Assembly (NCBI GenBank): GCA_018114805.1
Contig: CP073042.1
Coordinates: 3,224,001 to 3,288,000 of the forward strand
Length of the DNA: 64,000 bases
DNA from: Candidatus Streptomyces philanthi
Lineage (GTDB): Bacteria; Actinomycetota; Actinomycetes; Streptomycetales; Streptomycetaceae
Direction of reading: 5' to 3'
Numbering within the stretch: position 1 is the first letter of the stretch; each line of letters begins with the position of its first letter. The position numbers were made by a program, and so were the translations under genes. Positions 18,901 through 28,146 of the stretch are shown one piece after another. Below the pieces are notes generated by a model, which had not been told where the DNA came from, did no database searches, and worked only from the letters and a program-made list of their open reading frames with translations.

Positions 18901-19845
18901 CGGCGGGCGTCCGAGCGGGTCCACGAGGTGCTGGACACGCCGTCGCCGGTCCGCGAGCCGGAGCCGGCGGCGACCCCGCCTGAGCAGCCGCACCCCCTGG
19001 TCGTACGGGGCTTCACGGCGCGCTACCCGGGGCAGCGGCGGCCGGCCCTGGCCGCGTTCGACCTGGAACTGGTGGCCGGGCGGCGGGTGGCCGTGGTCGG
19101 GCCGTCCGGTTCGGGCAAGACCACGCTCGCGCAGGTGCTGCTGCGCTTTCTGGACCCGGAGGCGGGGACGTACACGCTGGCCGGGGCGGACGCCACGGGG
19201 CTGGCCGGGGACGCGGTGCGCCGGCTGGTCGGGCTGTGCGCGCAGGACGCGCACCTCTTCGACAGCTCGCTGCGCGAGAACCTGCGGCTGGCCCGGCCCG
19301 GGGCGAGCACGGACGAGTTGCGGGCGGCGCTGGCCGGGGCCCGGCTGCTCGACTGGGCGGACGGGCTGCCGGACTGCCTCGACTCGCTGGTCGGCGAGCA
19401 CGGCGCGCGGCTCTCCGGTGGCCAGCGTCAACGACTGGCGCTGGCCAGGGCGCTGCTCGCCGACTTCCCCGTACTGGTGCTCGACGAGCCCGCCGAGCAC
19501 CTCGACCTGCCGACGGCGGACGCGTTGACCCGCGATCTGCTCGCGGCCACCGAGGGGCGTACGACCGTGCTGATCACGCACCGGCTGTCGGGGCTCGACG
19601 CCGTGGACGAGGTGCTGGTGCTGGACGCGGGGCGGGTGGTGCAGCGGGGCGCGTACGACGCGTTGGTCCGGGCGCCCGGACCGTTCCGGCGGATGCTGGA
19701 GCGCGAGCGCGCCACGGAGGCCGGCCACGTCACGTACGCCGCCGGGGGCCCGCCGGGCGGCGCGGCGGGGGACGGCGGCGCGAACGAGCGCGCTGCGGCG
19801 GTGGGGCGCGACGGGGCGCACGGCGGACGAGAGCCGGCGGACTAG
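15952..19845 (+). CDS. cydDC: Fused CydDC ABC exporter for bd-oxidase assembly
   Basis: About 1,297 residues with two complete half-transporters in one chain. Half one: six membrane helices, then Walker A GPSGAGKST, signature LSAGQRQRLALARAF and Walker B VLLLDEPTANLD. Half two: helices from ~residue 690, Walker A GPSGSGKTT, LSGGQRQRLALARAL, VLVLDEPAEHLD. CydDC exports thiols such as glutathione/cysteine in E. coli and is needed to assemble cytochrome bd. The start is uncertain: GTG 15952 (VFHVKPIDPRLLRYARATRFF) has no Shine-Dalgarno, while ATG 15685, overlapping the cydB stop, would add 89 poorly conserved residues that translate three more parS copies as FHVKP/R repeats. A low-complexity linker of ~150 residues joins the halves. 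Confidence 0.92.
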   Translation: MFHVKPIDPRLLRYARATRFFLLASVALGLVGAGLVIAQAMLIAEIVVGAFQRGESVDGLATPLMLLVGVAVGRAAVASLTELAAHRASAEVKSELRMRLLARVTALGPGWLSTQRTGELTTLATRGVDALDDYFARYLPQLGLAVVVPLAVLARIVTEDWVSALIIVITLPLIPVFMVLIGWATQHRMDRQWRLLSRLSGHFLDVVAGLPTLKMFGRAKAQAESIRAITSDYRRATLRTLRIAFLSSLALELLATLSVALVAVGIGMRLVHGDMDLYAGLVVLILAPEAYLPLRQVGAEYHAAAEGLAAADEVFAVLEAGGTESAGASGIAAGSADASGGAAATPGEAAGRASAGGPGRSAWMPDARSAALVVDGLVVRHPGRTESSLGATSFTVTPGETVAVVGPSGAGKSTLLQVVLGFVGEGSGVERGGVRVGDTRLADLSDVGWRAWRDQVAWVPQRSYLFAGTIAENVRLARPDADDEAVRDALRDASALDFVTALPDGARTVIGEDGVGLSAGQRQRLALARAFLADRPVLLLDEPTANLDGETEALVVDAVRRLAVGRTVLLVVHRPALLAIADRVVHVGPATEVTSADGRGALPAVAVTSATARGAWAVADGRPAGVTRSVAEQRDGSGSDRPVVESVGPVAGDAPAEPAAGEGGRRPHPAPEERPGRRRERGALALMRAVGRERRGRFALALLLGSLALGSAVGLMAVSGWLISRASQQPPVLYLMVAVTATRAFGIGRAVFRYAERLVSHDAALRVLADLRVAVYRRLERLAPAGLRESRRGDLLSRLVADVDAMQDYFLRWLLPVGSALVVGAASVGFMTWLLPEAGALLAVGLLAAGVGVPLLSSAWARRTERQLAPARGALSVGVVDLLTGTAELTVAGALPTRTASVRRADGLLTAIARRAAAAGALGAGLAALSCGVTVSATAWVGVRAVHDGRLDGLWLAVVVLTPLAAFETVAGLSGAVRYRQRVRRASERVHEVLDTPSPVREPEPAATPPEQPHPLVVRGFTARYPGQRRPALAAFDLELVAGRRVAVVGPSGSGKTTLAQVLLRFLDPEAGTYTLAGADATGLAGDAVRRLVGLCAQDAHLFDSSLRENLRLARPGASTDELRAALAGARLLDWADGLPDCLDSLVGEHGARLSGGQRQRLALARALLADFPVLVLDEPAEHLDLPTADALTRDLLAATEGRTTVLITHRLSGLDAVDEVLVLDAGRVVQRGAYDALVRAPGPFRRMLERERATEAGHVTYAAGGPPGGAAGDGGANERAAAVGRDGAHGGREPAD
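15954..15967. other. parS site 4 (ParB-binding), inside the cydDC start
   Basis: Fourth exact GTTTCACGTGAAAC copy. It encodes FHVKP directly after the likely GTG start of cydDC, so the coding sequence and the segregation site overlap. Confidence 0.95.
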
Positions 19846-19923
19846 GGGGCCAGAGAGGTGGCACCGGCACCGGGCCGAAGCTAACACTTTCCCTGGCAAA
19901 AGGGACTAACTACGCTCGCCTCC

Positions 19924-21771
19924 ATGGCAGTCACGGGGGCCTGCGAGCCCAGCGAATCGGCCGGCCCGACGGCAGCGGCCGCGGAAGCGGGAGCGACGGG
20001 GGGCGCGGGCCGGGGGCACGGTAGCGGGCGGGCCGCCACGCGACCCCTTGGAGGCCGCCACCGCCGCCACCCGCGACCTGCGCGGCCTACCGGCCGAGCT
20101 GACCGCGTGCGTGCCGCGCCTCCTGGAGGCGATGCGCTCGGTCGGCGCCGGGCTGGACCTGCACGTCACGCTCGACCGGCTGGTGCAGACCGCCGCTGAG
20201 CTGGTCGACGCGCGGTACGCCGCCATCGGCGTCCTGACCGCCTCTGGCACCCGGTTCTCCGACTTCGTCTCGTACGGCGTCGGTGCCGACGTCCGCGAGC
20301 GGCTCGCGGCCCTGACGGACGAGGGGGCGACGGGGGCGCCCGGGGGCGACCGGACTGCCGAGCGGGCTCGCCGAGCCGGCCGCCGATGCGCACCTTCCTA
20401 GCCGTGCCGCTCCGGGCGCAGGGGGGAGAGCTTCGGCAACCTCTACTTGGCGGAGCGCGAAGGCGGCCCGTTCAGCGAGTCGGACCGGCAGTTGGTGCGG
20501 GTGCTCGCGGTCGAGGCCGCGCTCGCCGTCGGCAACGCGCGCCGCGACGAGGAGGCCCGGCAGCGCGAGCGCTGGATCGACGGCTCGGTCGCCGTCACCA
20601 CCGCCTTGCTCTCCGCCAACGATGCGGAGGACGCGCTGGTCGTCGTGGCCGAGAAGGCCAGGCGGCTGGCGAACTCGACGGCGGGGATCGTGCTGTTGCC
20701 GACCGAGGCCGGCGGCCTGGAGATCCTGGCCGTGGACGCCGACGAGCCGGTGGGCCTGCTCGGCACGGTCGTCTCGCCCGAGGCGCCGATCGTGCCGCAC
20801 CTGATGGGCGGCGAACCGATCTTCGTCGAGGACTCGGCGACCGACTCGCGCATGACGACGAGCATCTCCGAGCGGTTCGGGCCGAGCATGATGCTGCCGC
20901 TGCGCAGCGGTTCCCGGGTGCTGGGCATCCTGACCACGCCCCGCAAGCGCGGCGCGCGTCCGTTCACGGAGACCGAGCGGACCCTGGCCACGCAGTTCGC
21001 CGCGCAGGCCGCCCTCGCGCTGGTCCTCGCCGAAGCCCGGCGCGACCGGGAGCGGCTCGCGGTGTTCGAGGACCGCGACCGGATCGCGCGCGACCTGCAC
21101 GACCTGGTCATCCAGCGGCTGTTCGCGACCGGGATGATGCTGGAGGGCGCGCAGCGCAAGGCGATCGTGCCGGCGGTCCAGGATCAAGATCGGCAAGGCC
21201 GTGGACGAGCTGGACGCCACCATCCAGGAGGTGCGCACCGCGATCTTCGCCCTCCAGCAGGGCCCGACCGAGGCTCCGGCCGGGCTGCGGACCCGGGTGC
21301 TGCGGGAGATCGGGACGGCGGCCGTGCCGCTGGGCTTCCAGCCGTCGGCCGTGTTCGTGGGCGCTGTGGACGCCCGGGTCTCCGAGCTGACCGGGAAGAA
21401 CCTGATCGCGGCGTTGCGGGAGGCGCTGTCCAACGAGGTTCCGGCATGCCCGTGCCTCACGTATCGAGGTGGTCGTGGACGCGACGGTGCGGCTGCCCGA
21501 CGGGCGCGACGGAGTACGCCTGACGGTCTCCGACGACGGCGTGGGCATCGCGGAGGGCGGCCGGCGGAGCGGGCTGCGCAACCTGGCCCGCCGCGCCGAG
21601 GCGCTGGGCGGCTCCAGCGAGTACGGGCCCGGCCTCCCCCGGGGCACGGGCGCGGCGGGGCCGGCCTCCGGCGGCGAGGGTGCCGGTGGGGCCGGTGCCG
21701 GCGGGGCGGGCGAGAACCGTGGCGGTGGCGGTGGCAGGGGGACGACCGTGTTGTGGGAGGCGCCGCTCTGA
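19924..21771 (+). pseudogene. DosS/DevS-like GAF-domain sensor histidine kinase, several frameshifts
   Basis: The pieces in order are: an N-terminal GAF (GAGLDLHVTLDRLVQTAAELVDARYAAIGVL), a second GAF (WIDGSVAVTTALLSANDAEDAL...PSMMLPLRSGSRVLGIL), a HisKA_3 dimerisation box with the phospho-acceptor histidine (RIARDLHDLVIQRLFATGMML) and an ATPase domain (VRLTVSDDGVGIAEGGRRSGLRNLARRAEALGG). Frame changes are needed before 20048 and near 20345-20425, 21180 and 21440. This is the layout of mycobacterial DosS/DosT, which sense oxygen, NO or CO through a haem GAF; here it follows the bd-oxidase genes. No response regulator gene adjoins it. The number of slips suggests sequence error, but real decay cannot be excluded. 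Confidence 0.8.
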
Positions 21772-21798
21772 GCCGGGGCCGGAGCGGGGCCCGGGCTC
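21770..21798. terminator. Hairpin at the end of the sensor-kinase gene
   Basis: GAGCCGGGGCC pairs with GGCCCGGGCTC over a 7-nt loop with one G-G mismatch, beginning in the stop codon. It lies between convergent genes (kinase and TetR), where a terminator is expected. No U-tract, as usual in Streptomyces. Confidence 0.5.
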
Positions 21799-22001
21799 CG
21801 GGAGCGCGGGCGGGCGACCGTCGGCGGCCCGTTGGGCGTGCGGGCGGGTGGGCTGGGGGTGTGCGCGGGAGCGAGGCGTACGTGAGGGCGAGGTCGGGTG
21901 CGCGGCGGGGCGTGGGGACCGGGTACGAACCCAGCGGACGCCGGCTGGCCCAGAAGCCTGCGGAGACGGGGGTTCGGTCGGGCCCGGAGCCCGAGGAGGG
22001 G

Positions 22002-22709
22002 CTATGGAGCCTGCTTGAGCTGGGCCTCCAGGCCGTCGAGCAGGTAGCCGAGGCCGGTGGTGAAGCTGCCGTCCCAGTCGTCGTCGTAGAGGTAGCCGCG
22101 CTCCGCCAGGGTCGGGTACCGGTCGCTGTTGGCCCGCAACTGCTCCTGTCCCAAGCGGCGTTCCTCGTCCGTGATGTGCAGGGCCGTCTCGGACGCGGCC
22201 GAGCCCATCACGTGGTTGTAGAGCGCCCACGTCGCCGCCGACAGGCCCTTCTCGGTGAAGCCCGCGCGCACCAGCGTGGCATGGAGCATCTCCATCCAGG
22301 CCAGGAAGTGCGGGCCGATGGTCGGCCTGCGGCGGGCGGGGACCGCGGCGGCCCACGGGTGACGTAGCAGCGTGGCGCGCCAGGCGGTCAGTACGGCGGT
22401 CACCTCGGCCCGCCAGTCCCCGGTCCGGTCCGCAGCCGGGGGCGCCTCGCCGAAGATCGCGTCCACGGCGAGGTCGATGACGTCGTCCTTCGTGTCGACG
22501 TGCCAGTACAGCGACGGGGCCATCACGGCGAGGCGCTCCGCGAGCCGCCGCATGGTGAGCCGGTCGATGCCCTCCTCGTCGAGCAGGGCGACGACGGCCT
22601 CGACGATGCGCGCGCGGGACAGGGGGGGCTCGCCGCGCGAGGTGCGCTGGGGCCGCAGCCACACGCTCCGTACGTCTCCGCCGCCGCGCTGTCCGCGTGC
22701 CTCACCCAC
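22002..22709 (-). CDS. TetR-family repressor with TetR-type C-terminal domain
   Basis: 235 residues. HTH at residues ~30-75: LSRARIVEAVVALLDEEGIDRLTMRRLAERLAVMAPSLYWHVDTKDDVIDLAVDAIFG, the TetR class wording with 'SLYWHV'. The rest is the helical TetR_C ligand domain. The GTG start at 22709 is the best in-frame choice with a short basic leader. It diverges from an MFS drug exporter with a palindrome between them, the classic tetR-tetA arrangement, so it probably represses that exporter and itself until a drug binds. Confidence 0.87.
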   Translation of the reverse strand: MGEARGQRGGGDVRSVWLRPQRTSRGEPPLSRARIVEAVVALLDEEGIDRLTMRRLAERLAVMAPSLYWHVDTKDDVIDLAVDAIFGEAPPAADRTGDWRAEVTAVLTAWRATLLRHPWAAAVPARRRPTIGPHFLAWMEMLHATLVRAGFTEKGLSAATWALYNHVMGSAASETALHITDEERRLGQEQLRANSDRYPTLAERGYLYDDDWDGSFTTGLGYLLDGLEAQLKQAP

Positions 22710-22946
22710 GGTGCCTCACTTTCGTCAGCCGCCCAGTCGCGCTGAGCCGTTCCGCTGTCCCACCGGTCCCGTTGCCGCGCCGGACTGCCGGCCGTACGCG
22801 GGCCCGCCGTTCCCCCTGGCCCGACGCCGCTGCCGTGGTCGGCCGGCTGGCCCCGCCCGTGTGCCGGCCGGTGGCGGTCGCCGGTTGGCGCGGTCGCCGT
22901 GGAGGCCGTGACCGGTCGGGCCAGTGTAGTACGTTGTTCGTCTTCT

Positions 22947-22979
22947 CTAACATAGTTAGGCAATTACAAACAGTGTTAG
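22947..22979. promoter_or_regulatory. TetR-type operator upstream of the MFS exporter
   Basis: CTAACATAGTTAG (22947-22959) is a palindrome with 5-bp arms, and its left arm CTAACA also pairs with TGTTAG at 22974-22979. The AT-rich patch lies 15-45 nt upstream of the exporter ATG at 22994, in an otherwise GC-rich gap between divergent genes. Control by the adjacent TetR protein is inferred. Confidence 0.6.
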
Positions 22980-22993
22980 GTGGTGCGTGGATC

Positions 22994-24497
22994 ATGGAAG
23001 AAACGTCGGGGGAGCTGGCCTCAGCGGGGCGGCGGCGCTGGTGGACGCTGCTGGCGGTGAGCACGGCGCAGCTCCTCGTCGTCCTGGACGGGACGATCGT
23101 GAACATCGCGCTGTCGTCCGCGCAGCGCGCGCTCGGCATGTCCGACGCGAGCCGGCAGTGGGCAATCACCGCCTACGCGCTGGCCTTCGGCGGTCTGCTG
23201 CTGATCGGCGGACGGGTCAGCGGCGCGCTCGGGCACCGGAGCGCGTTCCGCGTCGGCCTGCTGGGCTTCGCCGCCGCGTCCGCGCTCGGCGGGGCCGCAA
23301 CCAACGCCGAACTGCTCTTCGCGGCGCGGGCCCTCCAGGGCGTCTTCGCCGCGCTGCTCGCGCCGGCCGGCCTCTCGCTGCTGACGATCACCTTCACCGG
23401 CCCGCGCGAACGGGGCCGCGCCTTCGGCGTGTTCGCCGCCGTCGGCGCCGCCGGCTCGGCGCTCGGCCTGGTCGCGGGCGGGCTGCTGACGGAGTACGTG
23501 AGCTGGCGGTGGTGCCTGTACATCAACGTGCCGCTGGCCCTGCTCGCCGTGGGCGGCACGGCCCTCGTGCCGGGCCAGGGCCCGGTCCGCGACGGGGGAC
23601 GGCTCGACGTCGCGGGCGCACTGCTCAGCGCGGGCGGGTTCGCCGCCCTCGTCTACGCCTTCAACGAGGCCGAGCCGCACGGGTGGGCGTCGGTCAGGGT
23701 GCTCGCGCTGCTGGTCGGCGGGGTGCTGATGTTGGCGGCGTTCGCGGCCGTCGAGGCGCGCGTCCCGCACCCGCTGCTGCCGCCGCGCGTGCTCGCGCAC
23801 CGGGCCCGCGGCGCCGCGTTCGCCGCGATCACCCTGATGTTCGTCGCGATGTTCCGCTTCTACCTGTTCATGAGCTACTACACGCAGACGGTGCTTGGGT
23901 ACTCCCCGGTCGAGGCCGGCCTCACGCTGATCATCAACGCGGTGGCGGCGCTGGTCGGCTCCACGTTCATCGCCGGCAGGCTGCACGGCCGCGTGCCGCC
24001 CGCCGCGCTGATCGTGCCGGGGCTGCTCGCCGCGGCGGCCGGGCATGTTCCTGCTGACCTGGCTGACGGCGGACAGTACGCACATCCTGCCGCTCTACCT
24101 CGCGCCCGCGCTGGTCCTCACCTGGCTCGGCCTCGCCTGCCTCATGCCCCCGACGGCCAGCCTGGCCACGGTGGACATGCGGTGGCACGAGATCGGGGCC
24201 GCGTCGGCGGCGTACAACGCGGCCCAGCAACTCGGGGCGGCGCTCGGTACCGCCCTGCTCAACACGGTGGCGGCCAGCGCCGCCGCCTCGTACCTGGCCC
24301 GCCCCGGGCACCCCACGCCGACCGCGGCCACCGTGCACGGCTACACCACCGCGCTCACCGTCGCCTTCGGCATCCTGCTCGGCGCCGCGTGCGTCGTCGC
24401 GCTGCTGACGCTGGCCCGCCGGGCGCGCGGCACGGGCACGCCGCCGGGCGGCGGGACGGAGCACGGGCGGGCGGAGGAGGCCGCGCCGCTGTCCTGA
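22994..24497 (+). pseudogene. DHA2-type MFS multidrug exporter, one frameshift
   Basis: The first ~350 residues give eight to ten helices with motif C-like and antiporter features (STAQLLVVLDGTIVNIALSSAQRAL; FAARALQGVFAALLAPAGLSLL; WRWCLYINVPLALLA). Near 24040 the frame shifts, and the remainder (FLLTWLTADSTHILPLYLAPALVLTWLGLACLMPPTASLA...YNAAQQLGAALGTALL) reads on to 24497. One base would restore an EmrB/QacA-like proton antiporter of ~500 residues. ATG 22994 follows the TetR-type operator; no strong Shine-Dalgarno. Substrates are unknown, probably hydrophobic drugs. Confidence 0.82.
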
Positions 24498-24537
24498 CGG
24501 GCCCGACCACCCGCTCCCGCCGCGGGCGGCCGGCACC

Positions 24538-25422
24538 TCAGCGGTTCAGCACGCTCTCGATGACGGCCGCCACGCCGTCCTCGTTGTTGGCCAGCGTGTG
24601 CCGGTCGGTCGCGGCGAGGACGGCGGGGTGCGCGTTGGCCATCGCGTACGACATGCCGGCCCAGGTCAGCATCTCCACGTCGTTGGGCATGTCCCCGAAG
24701 GCCATCACCTGGTCCCGGGTGATGCCGCGTTCGGCGCAGCACTGCTCCAGCGTGCTGGCCTTGCTGACACCGAGCGCGCTGATCTCCAGGAGGGCGCTGG
24801 GACTGGAGCGGGTGAACGCGGCTTGCGCCCCGGCGGACGCGCGGGCCAGGGCGAGGAAGTCGTCCGGGGCGAGGTCGGGATGGTGGGCGAGCAGCTTGAG
24901 AACGGGCTGCTCCGCCTGGTCCGCGTCCTCGGACAGCAGCTTCTCGACGGGACCCAGCGTCAGGGCCGCGTCGAACGAGAGCGGCGGGTACTGCGGTTCG
25001 TGGTGGATGCCGCCGGTGCGCTCGACGGCGAACGCGGTACCCGGCGCGGCGGCGCGCAACGCGTACACGACGGCGAGCGCGTCGTCCGGCAGCAGCGGGC
25101 GCACGCGGACGAACCGGGTCCCCTGGTGCAGATCGACGACGGCCGCCCCGTTGGCGCAGATGGCCAGGCCGTGACCGTGAACGTGGTCGCTGACGACGGT
25201 CATCCAGCGGGCCGGGCGACCGGTGACGAAGAAGACGTCGATGCCCGCGGCCTCTGCGGCCGCCAGGGCGGCGACGGTGCGCTCGGACACGGACTTGTCG
25301 TCGTGCAACAGGGTGCCGTCGAGGTCGGTCGCGATGAGCCGGGGCACGGTGGGGTGTGCGGGAACGGCGGGCGCGCCGTCGGTCGCGGGGGGCTCGGGCT
25401 GCTGCTCGGTAGCTGGGGTCAC
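24538..25422 (-). CDS. Cof-type HAD-IIB phosphatase
   Basis: 294 residues. The HAD motif I is LIATDLDGTLLHDDKSVSERT, motif II is FVTGRP, motif III lysine lies in ISALGVSKASTLEQCC, and motif IV is MAFGDMPNDVEMLTWAGMSYAMANAHP. The C2B cap between motifs II and III marks the Cof/sugar-phosphatase group, which dephosphorylates small metabolites. The GTG at 25422 is preferred because GGAAGG lies nine bases upstream; ATG 25431 is the alternative. A paralogue occurs at 60858-61676. It converges on the MFS exporter gene with a 40-nt gap. Confidence 0.88.
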   Translation of the reverse strand: MTPATEQQPEPPATDGAPAVPAHPTVPRLIATDLDGTLLHDDKSVSERTVAALAAAEAAGIDVFFVTGRPARWMTVVSDHVHGHGLAICANGAAVVDLHQGTRFVRVRPLLPDDALAVVYALRAAAPGTAFAVERTGGIHHEPQYPPLSFDAALTLGPVEKLLSEDADQAEQPVLKLLAHHPDLAPDDFLALARASAGAQAAFTRSSPSALLEISALGVSKASTLEQCCAERGITRDQVMAFGDMPNDVEMLTWAGMSYAMANAHPAVLAATDRHTLANNEDGVAAVIESVLNR

Positions 25423-25686
25423 GCCTGCCATCCTTCCGCATCGCCCCGCACTGGTCTGCGTACGGGCGTGCCGGGGCCTGCCGCGCGCCCCCTGGTGGGC
25501 GGGGCAGCGGCGGGACAGGGGGCGGGGCCGAGGCTGGGACTGGGGCGGGGGCCGGGGGTCGCTGAACGGCGGCCGGCCGTCTGCGTCGGCTGGGCGGCCC
25601 CCGTGACGGGGCGCCGGGCTGACGCGGCGGAGGCCGCTGGGTGCCGAGGGACGTTGGCGCGGCCGGGACCGGGGAAGACGGGCGAC

Positions 25687-26587
25687 ATGGGACGGATACA
25701 GGTCGGCACCTGCTCGTGGACGGACAAGGCGTTGGTGGCCAGCGGCTGGTACCCGCCGGGCCACCGGGACGCGGAGGGCAGACTGCGGCACTACGCCAGC
25801 CAGTTTCCGGTGGTGGAGGTGGACGCCACCTACTACGGCCTGCCCAGCGCGCGTAACAGTCAGCTCTGGGCGGCGCGCACGCCGGCCGACTTCCGCTTCA
25901 ACGTCAAGGCGTTCTCCCTGCTCACCGGGCATCCGACGCGGGCCGGCGGGTTGCCGGCCGACCTACGGCCGGCGCTCGCCCGACAGGGGCCACGGGCCGG
26001 CACTGACCCGGGGCTGCTGGATGAGGTGTGGAACCGGTTCAGCGGAGCGCTGGAACCGCTGCGCCGCGCCGGACGGCTGGGGACCGTGCTCTTCCAGTTC
26101 CCGCGCCACCTCGCGCCCGGCAGGTCAGCGGAGGAGTACCTGCGCCGGTGCCGTGAGCGCGCGGCGGGCTGGCCGATGGCCGTGGAGTTCCGGCACCCCG
26201 GCTGGTGGGGAGGGCCGCGAAGCCGCGACGGCCGACCTGCTGACGGAGCTGGACGCGTCCGCGGTGGCCGTGGACATGGCGCGGACGCTGCCCGCCTCCA
26301 TCCCACCGATCGCGCGGGTCACCCGGCCTCAACTCGCGGTCGTACGTTTCCACGGCCGCAGCGACGCCTGGGGGACCGGCACCAAGGAGGACAGGTTTCG
26401 CCACGACTACACGCCCGCCGAACTGTCGGAGTGGACGCCCCGCGTCCGCGCGCTGGCCGGGCGAGCGGACGAGGTCCACGTCCTCTTCAACAACTGTTGC
26501 TCCGATGCCGCCGTCAGGGCGGCACGGTCGATGCGTGACCTGCTCGGCCTGCCCGCGCCGGTCACCGGCGGGCTCGACGAGGAGTGA
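25687..26587 (+). pseudogene. DUF72 (YecE-like) protein, one frameshift
   Basis: MGRIQVGTCSWTDKALVASGWYPPG is the typical DUF72 start, followed by YASQFPVVEVDATYYGLPSARNSQLWAARTPADFRFNVKAFSLLTGHPT and VLFQFPRHLAPG. The frame breaks near 26210 after EFRHPGWWG. The other frame supplies LTELDASAVAVDMARTLPASIPP...VVRFHGRSDAWG and HVLFNNCCSDAAVRAARSM to 26587. One base restores ~300 residues. DUF72 proteins have a TIM-barrel-like fold and unknown activity; they are common in actinomycetes. Start ATG 25687 is clear from family wording. Confidence 0.82.
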
Positions 26588-26842
26588 CGGCGCGGCTGCC
26601 TGGCTGACGGCCTGGGTGCCCGGTTGACGGCCGGAGTGCTCGGCTGGCGGTCCGGGTGGCGCTGGCGGTCTGGGTGGGGCCGGCGCGCGCGTCGGAGGGC
26701 GAACGGACTGGCGACGGGCCGGGGTGGCGGAGTGGCGGTGGGTGCGAGGCGCCCCGTGTGGAGGCTCGGCGGGTGGCCGGGTGGCCCGGGCGGGGGGCGG
26801 CGCGGTCGGCGAGCGGCGTACCGGAGTGTCGTACCCGGCCCC

Positions 26843-26848
26843 TACTCT
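26843..26848 (+). promoter_or_regulatory. -10 element of a leaderless transcript
   Basis: TACTCT ends six bases before the ATG at 26855, so transcription should begin at or next to the start codon. No Shine-Dalgarno is present, in agreement. Confidence 0.5.
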
Positions 26849-26854
26849 CGACGC

Positions 26855-27754
26855 ATGCGACTGAGCACCGTGATTCTGCCGATCCGCCGCTGGTCCGATG
26901 GTGGACGTGCGGAGTGGGAGCGCGCCGAGGACCTCGGCTTCCACACCGCTTACACCTACGACCACCTGTCCCGGCGGACCTTCCGTGACGGCCCTTGGTT
27001 CGGCGCCATCCCGACGCTGACCGCCGCCGCGGCGACCTCTCGCATACGCCTGGGCACGTTGGTCACGTCGCCGAACTTCTGCCATCCGGTGACGCTCGCC
27101 AAGGAACTCATCACGCTCGACGACATCTCCGACGGCCGGATCACGCTGGGCATCGGCGCGGGCGGCTCAGGGTTCGACGCGACGACGTTGCTGGGGAACG
27201 GTCAGGAGCCGTGGACGCCGCGTGAGCGGGCGGCGCGGTTCGGCGAGTTCGTGCCGCTGCTCGACCAACTCCTCTCGGGGGGCGAGGTGACCGCCGAGGG
27301 CGCGTACTACGCGGCGGGTGCGGCGCAGAACATACCCGGCTGTGTGCAGCGCCCCCGGCTGCCGTTCGCGGTCGCCGCGACCGGGCCACGCGGACTGCGG
27401 CTCGCCGCGCGGTACGGGCAGGCGTGGGTGACCACCGGCGATCCGAAGCCCGCGGAGGACGCCACCGCCGCCGACTCGCTGGCCGCCATCGCACGACAGG
27501 CCGGCCGACTCGGCGAGGCGTGCGCGGAGACCGGCCGCGATGTCGGCGAGCTGGACAAGATCCTGCTCACCGGGTTCACCCCGGACCGTCCGCTGGATTC
27601 GGTGGGGGCGTTCGTGGACTTTGCCGGCGCGCACGCGGAGCTCGGCTTCGACGAGATCGTGCTGCACGCCCCGATCCCCGACTCGGTCTTCGCCGCCGAC
27701 CCCGCGGTCTTCGAGAAGATCGCGACGGAGGGCTTGGCCCAGCTCAACGGCTAG
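26855..27754 (+). CDS. LLM-class F420-dependent oxidoreductase
   Basis: 299 residues of the luciferase-like monooxygenase fold: MRLSTVILPIRRWSDGGRAEWERAEDLGFHTAYTYDHLSRRT, then IPTLTAAAATSRIRLGTLVTSPNFCHPVTLAKELITLDDISDGRITLGIGAGG, and PFAVAATGPRGLRLAARYGQAWVTTG. The GIGAGG and non-prolyl cis-peptide regions bind flavin or, in actinomycetes, usually coenzyme F420. The substrate is unknown. The start is leaderless-type. It stands alone between GC-rich gaps; 26588-26854 upstream shows no gene. Confidence 0.85.
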   Translation: MRLSTVILPIRRWSDGGRAEWERAEDLGFHTAYTYDHLSRRTFRDGPWFGAIPTLTAAAATSRIRLGTLVTSPNFCHPVTLAKELITLDDISDGRITLGIGAGGSGFDATTLLGNGQEPWTPRERAARFGEFVPLLDQLLSGGEVTAEGAYYAAGAAQNIPGCVQRPRLPFAVAATGPRGLRLAARYGQAWVTTGDPKPAEDATAADSLAAIARQAGRLGEACAETGRDVGELDKILLTGFTPDRPLDSVGAFVDFAGAHAELGFDEIVLHAPIPDSVFAADPAVFEKIATEGLAQLNG

Positions 27755-28146
27755 GGAGGCAGATCGCGGTGCCGTGACGGCCGAGGGCGGGTCGCGGCGC
27801 CATGACCGCTGGAGCCACGGCGGTCCGGGGGTGGATGGAGGCGGGCACGGCGGACCGGTCCCGGGGCGCGCGACGGGCGTGTGCCGGAGTACGGCAGCGT
27901 GTGGCGGAGAGCGGTGACGAAGGGGGGCGGTCGTGCATCCGTGCGAGCGGTGAGGCGAGGGGGCCGGCTGGGGGTACGACTCGGGGACGGCCCATCTCGC
28001 GTGGTGGCCGACAGGTGGCGGCTCAGGCAATCTCTGGTGAATGCCCGAAGGACGGGCGCTGACCATGTAGTTCATCTGACTGACGACCTTCAACGGCTGG
28101 CTGACACGGCTTCACAGCGCCGGGACGCGCACCTAGGGTCCGTTGT
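27755..28146. other. Intergenic region, promoter at its right end
   Basis: 392 bp without a credible gene. Apart from the promoter at 28111-28139 nothing was recognised. Confidence 0.6.
28111..28139 (+). promoter_or_regulatory. Promoter of the methyltransferase gene, leaderless
   Basis: TTCACA (28111-28116), 17-nt spacer, TAGGGT (28134-28139), seven bases before the GTG at 28147. This is a good SigA/HrdB-type match for Streptomyces and predicts a leaderless mRNA. Confidence 0.6.

Noticed and set aside
16189..19899. Open reverse-strand frame of 1,236 codons opposite cydDC
   Set aside because: Composition is His/Arg/Gln/Pro noise typical of antisense frames in GC-rich genes, and the opposite strand has an unmistakable double ABC protein.
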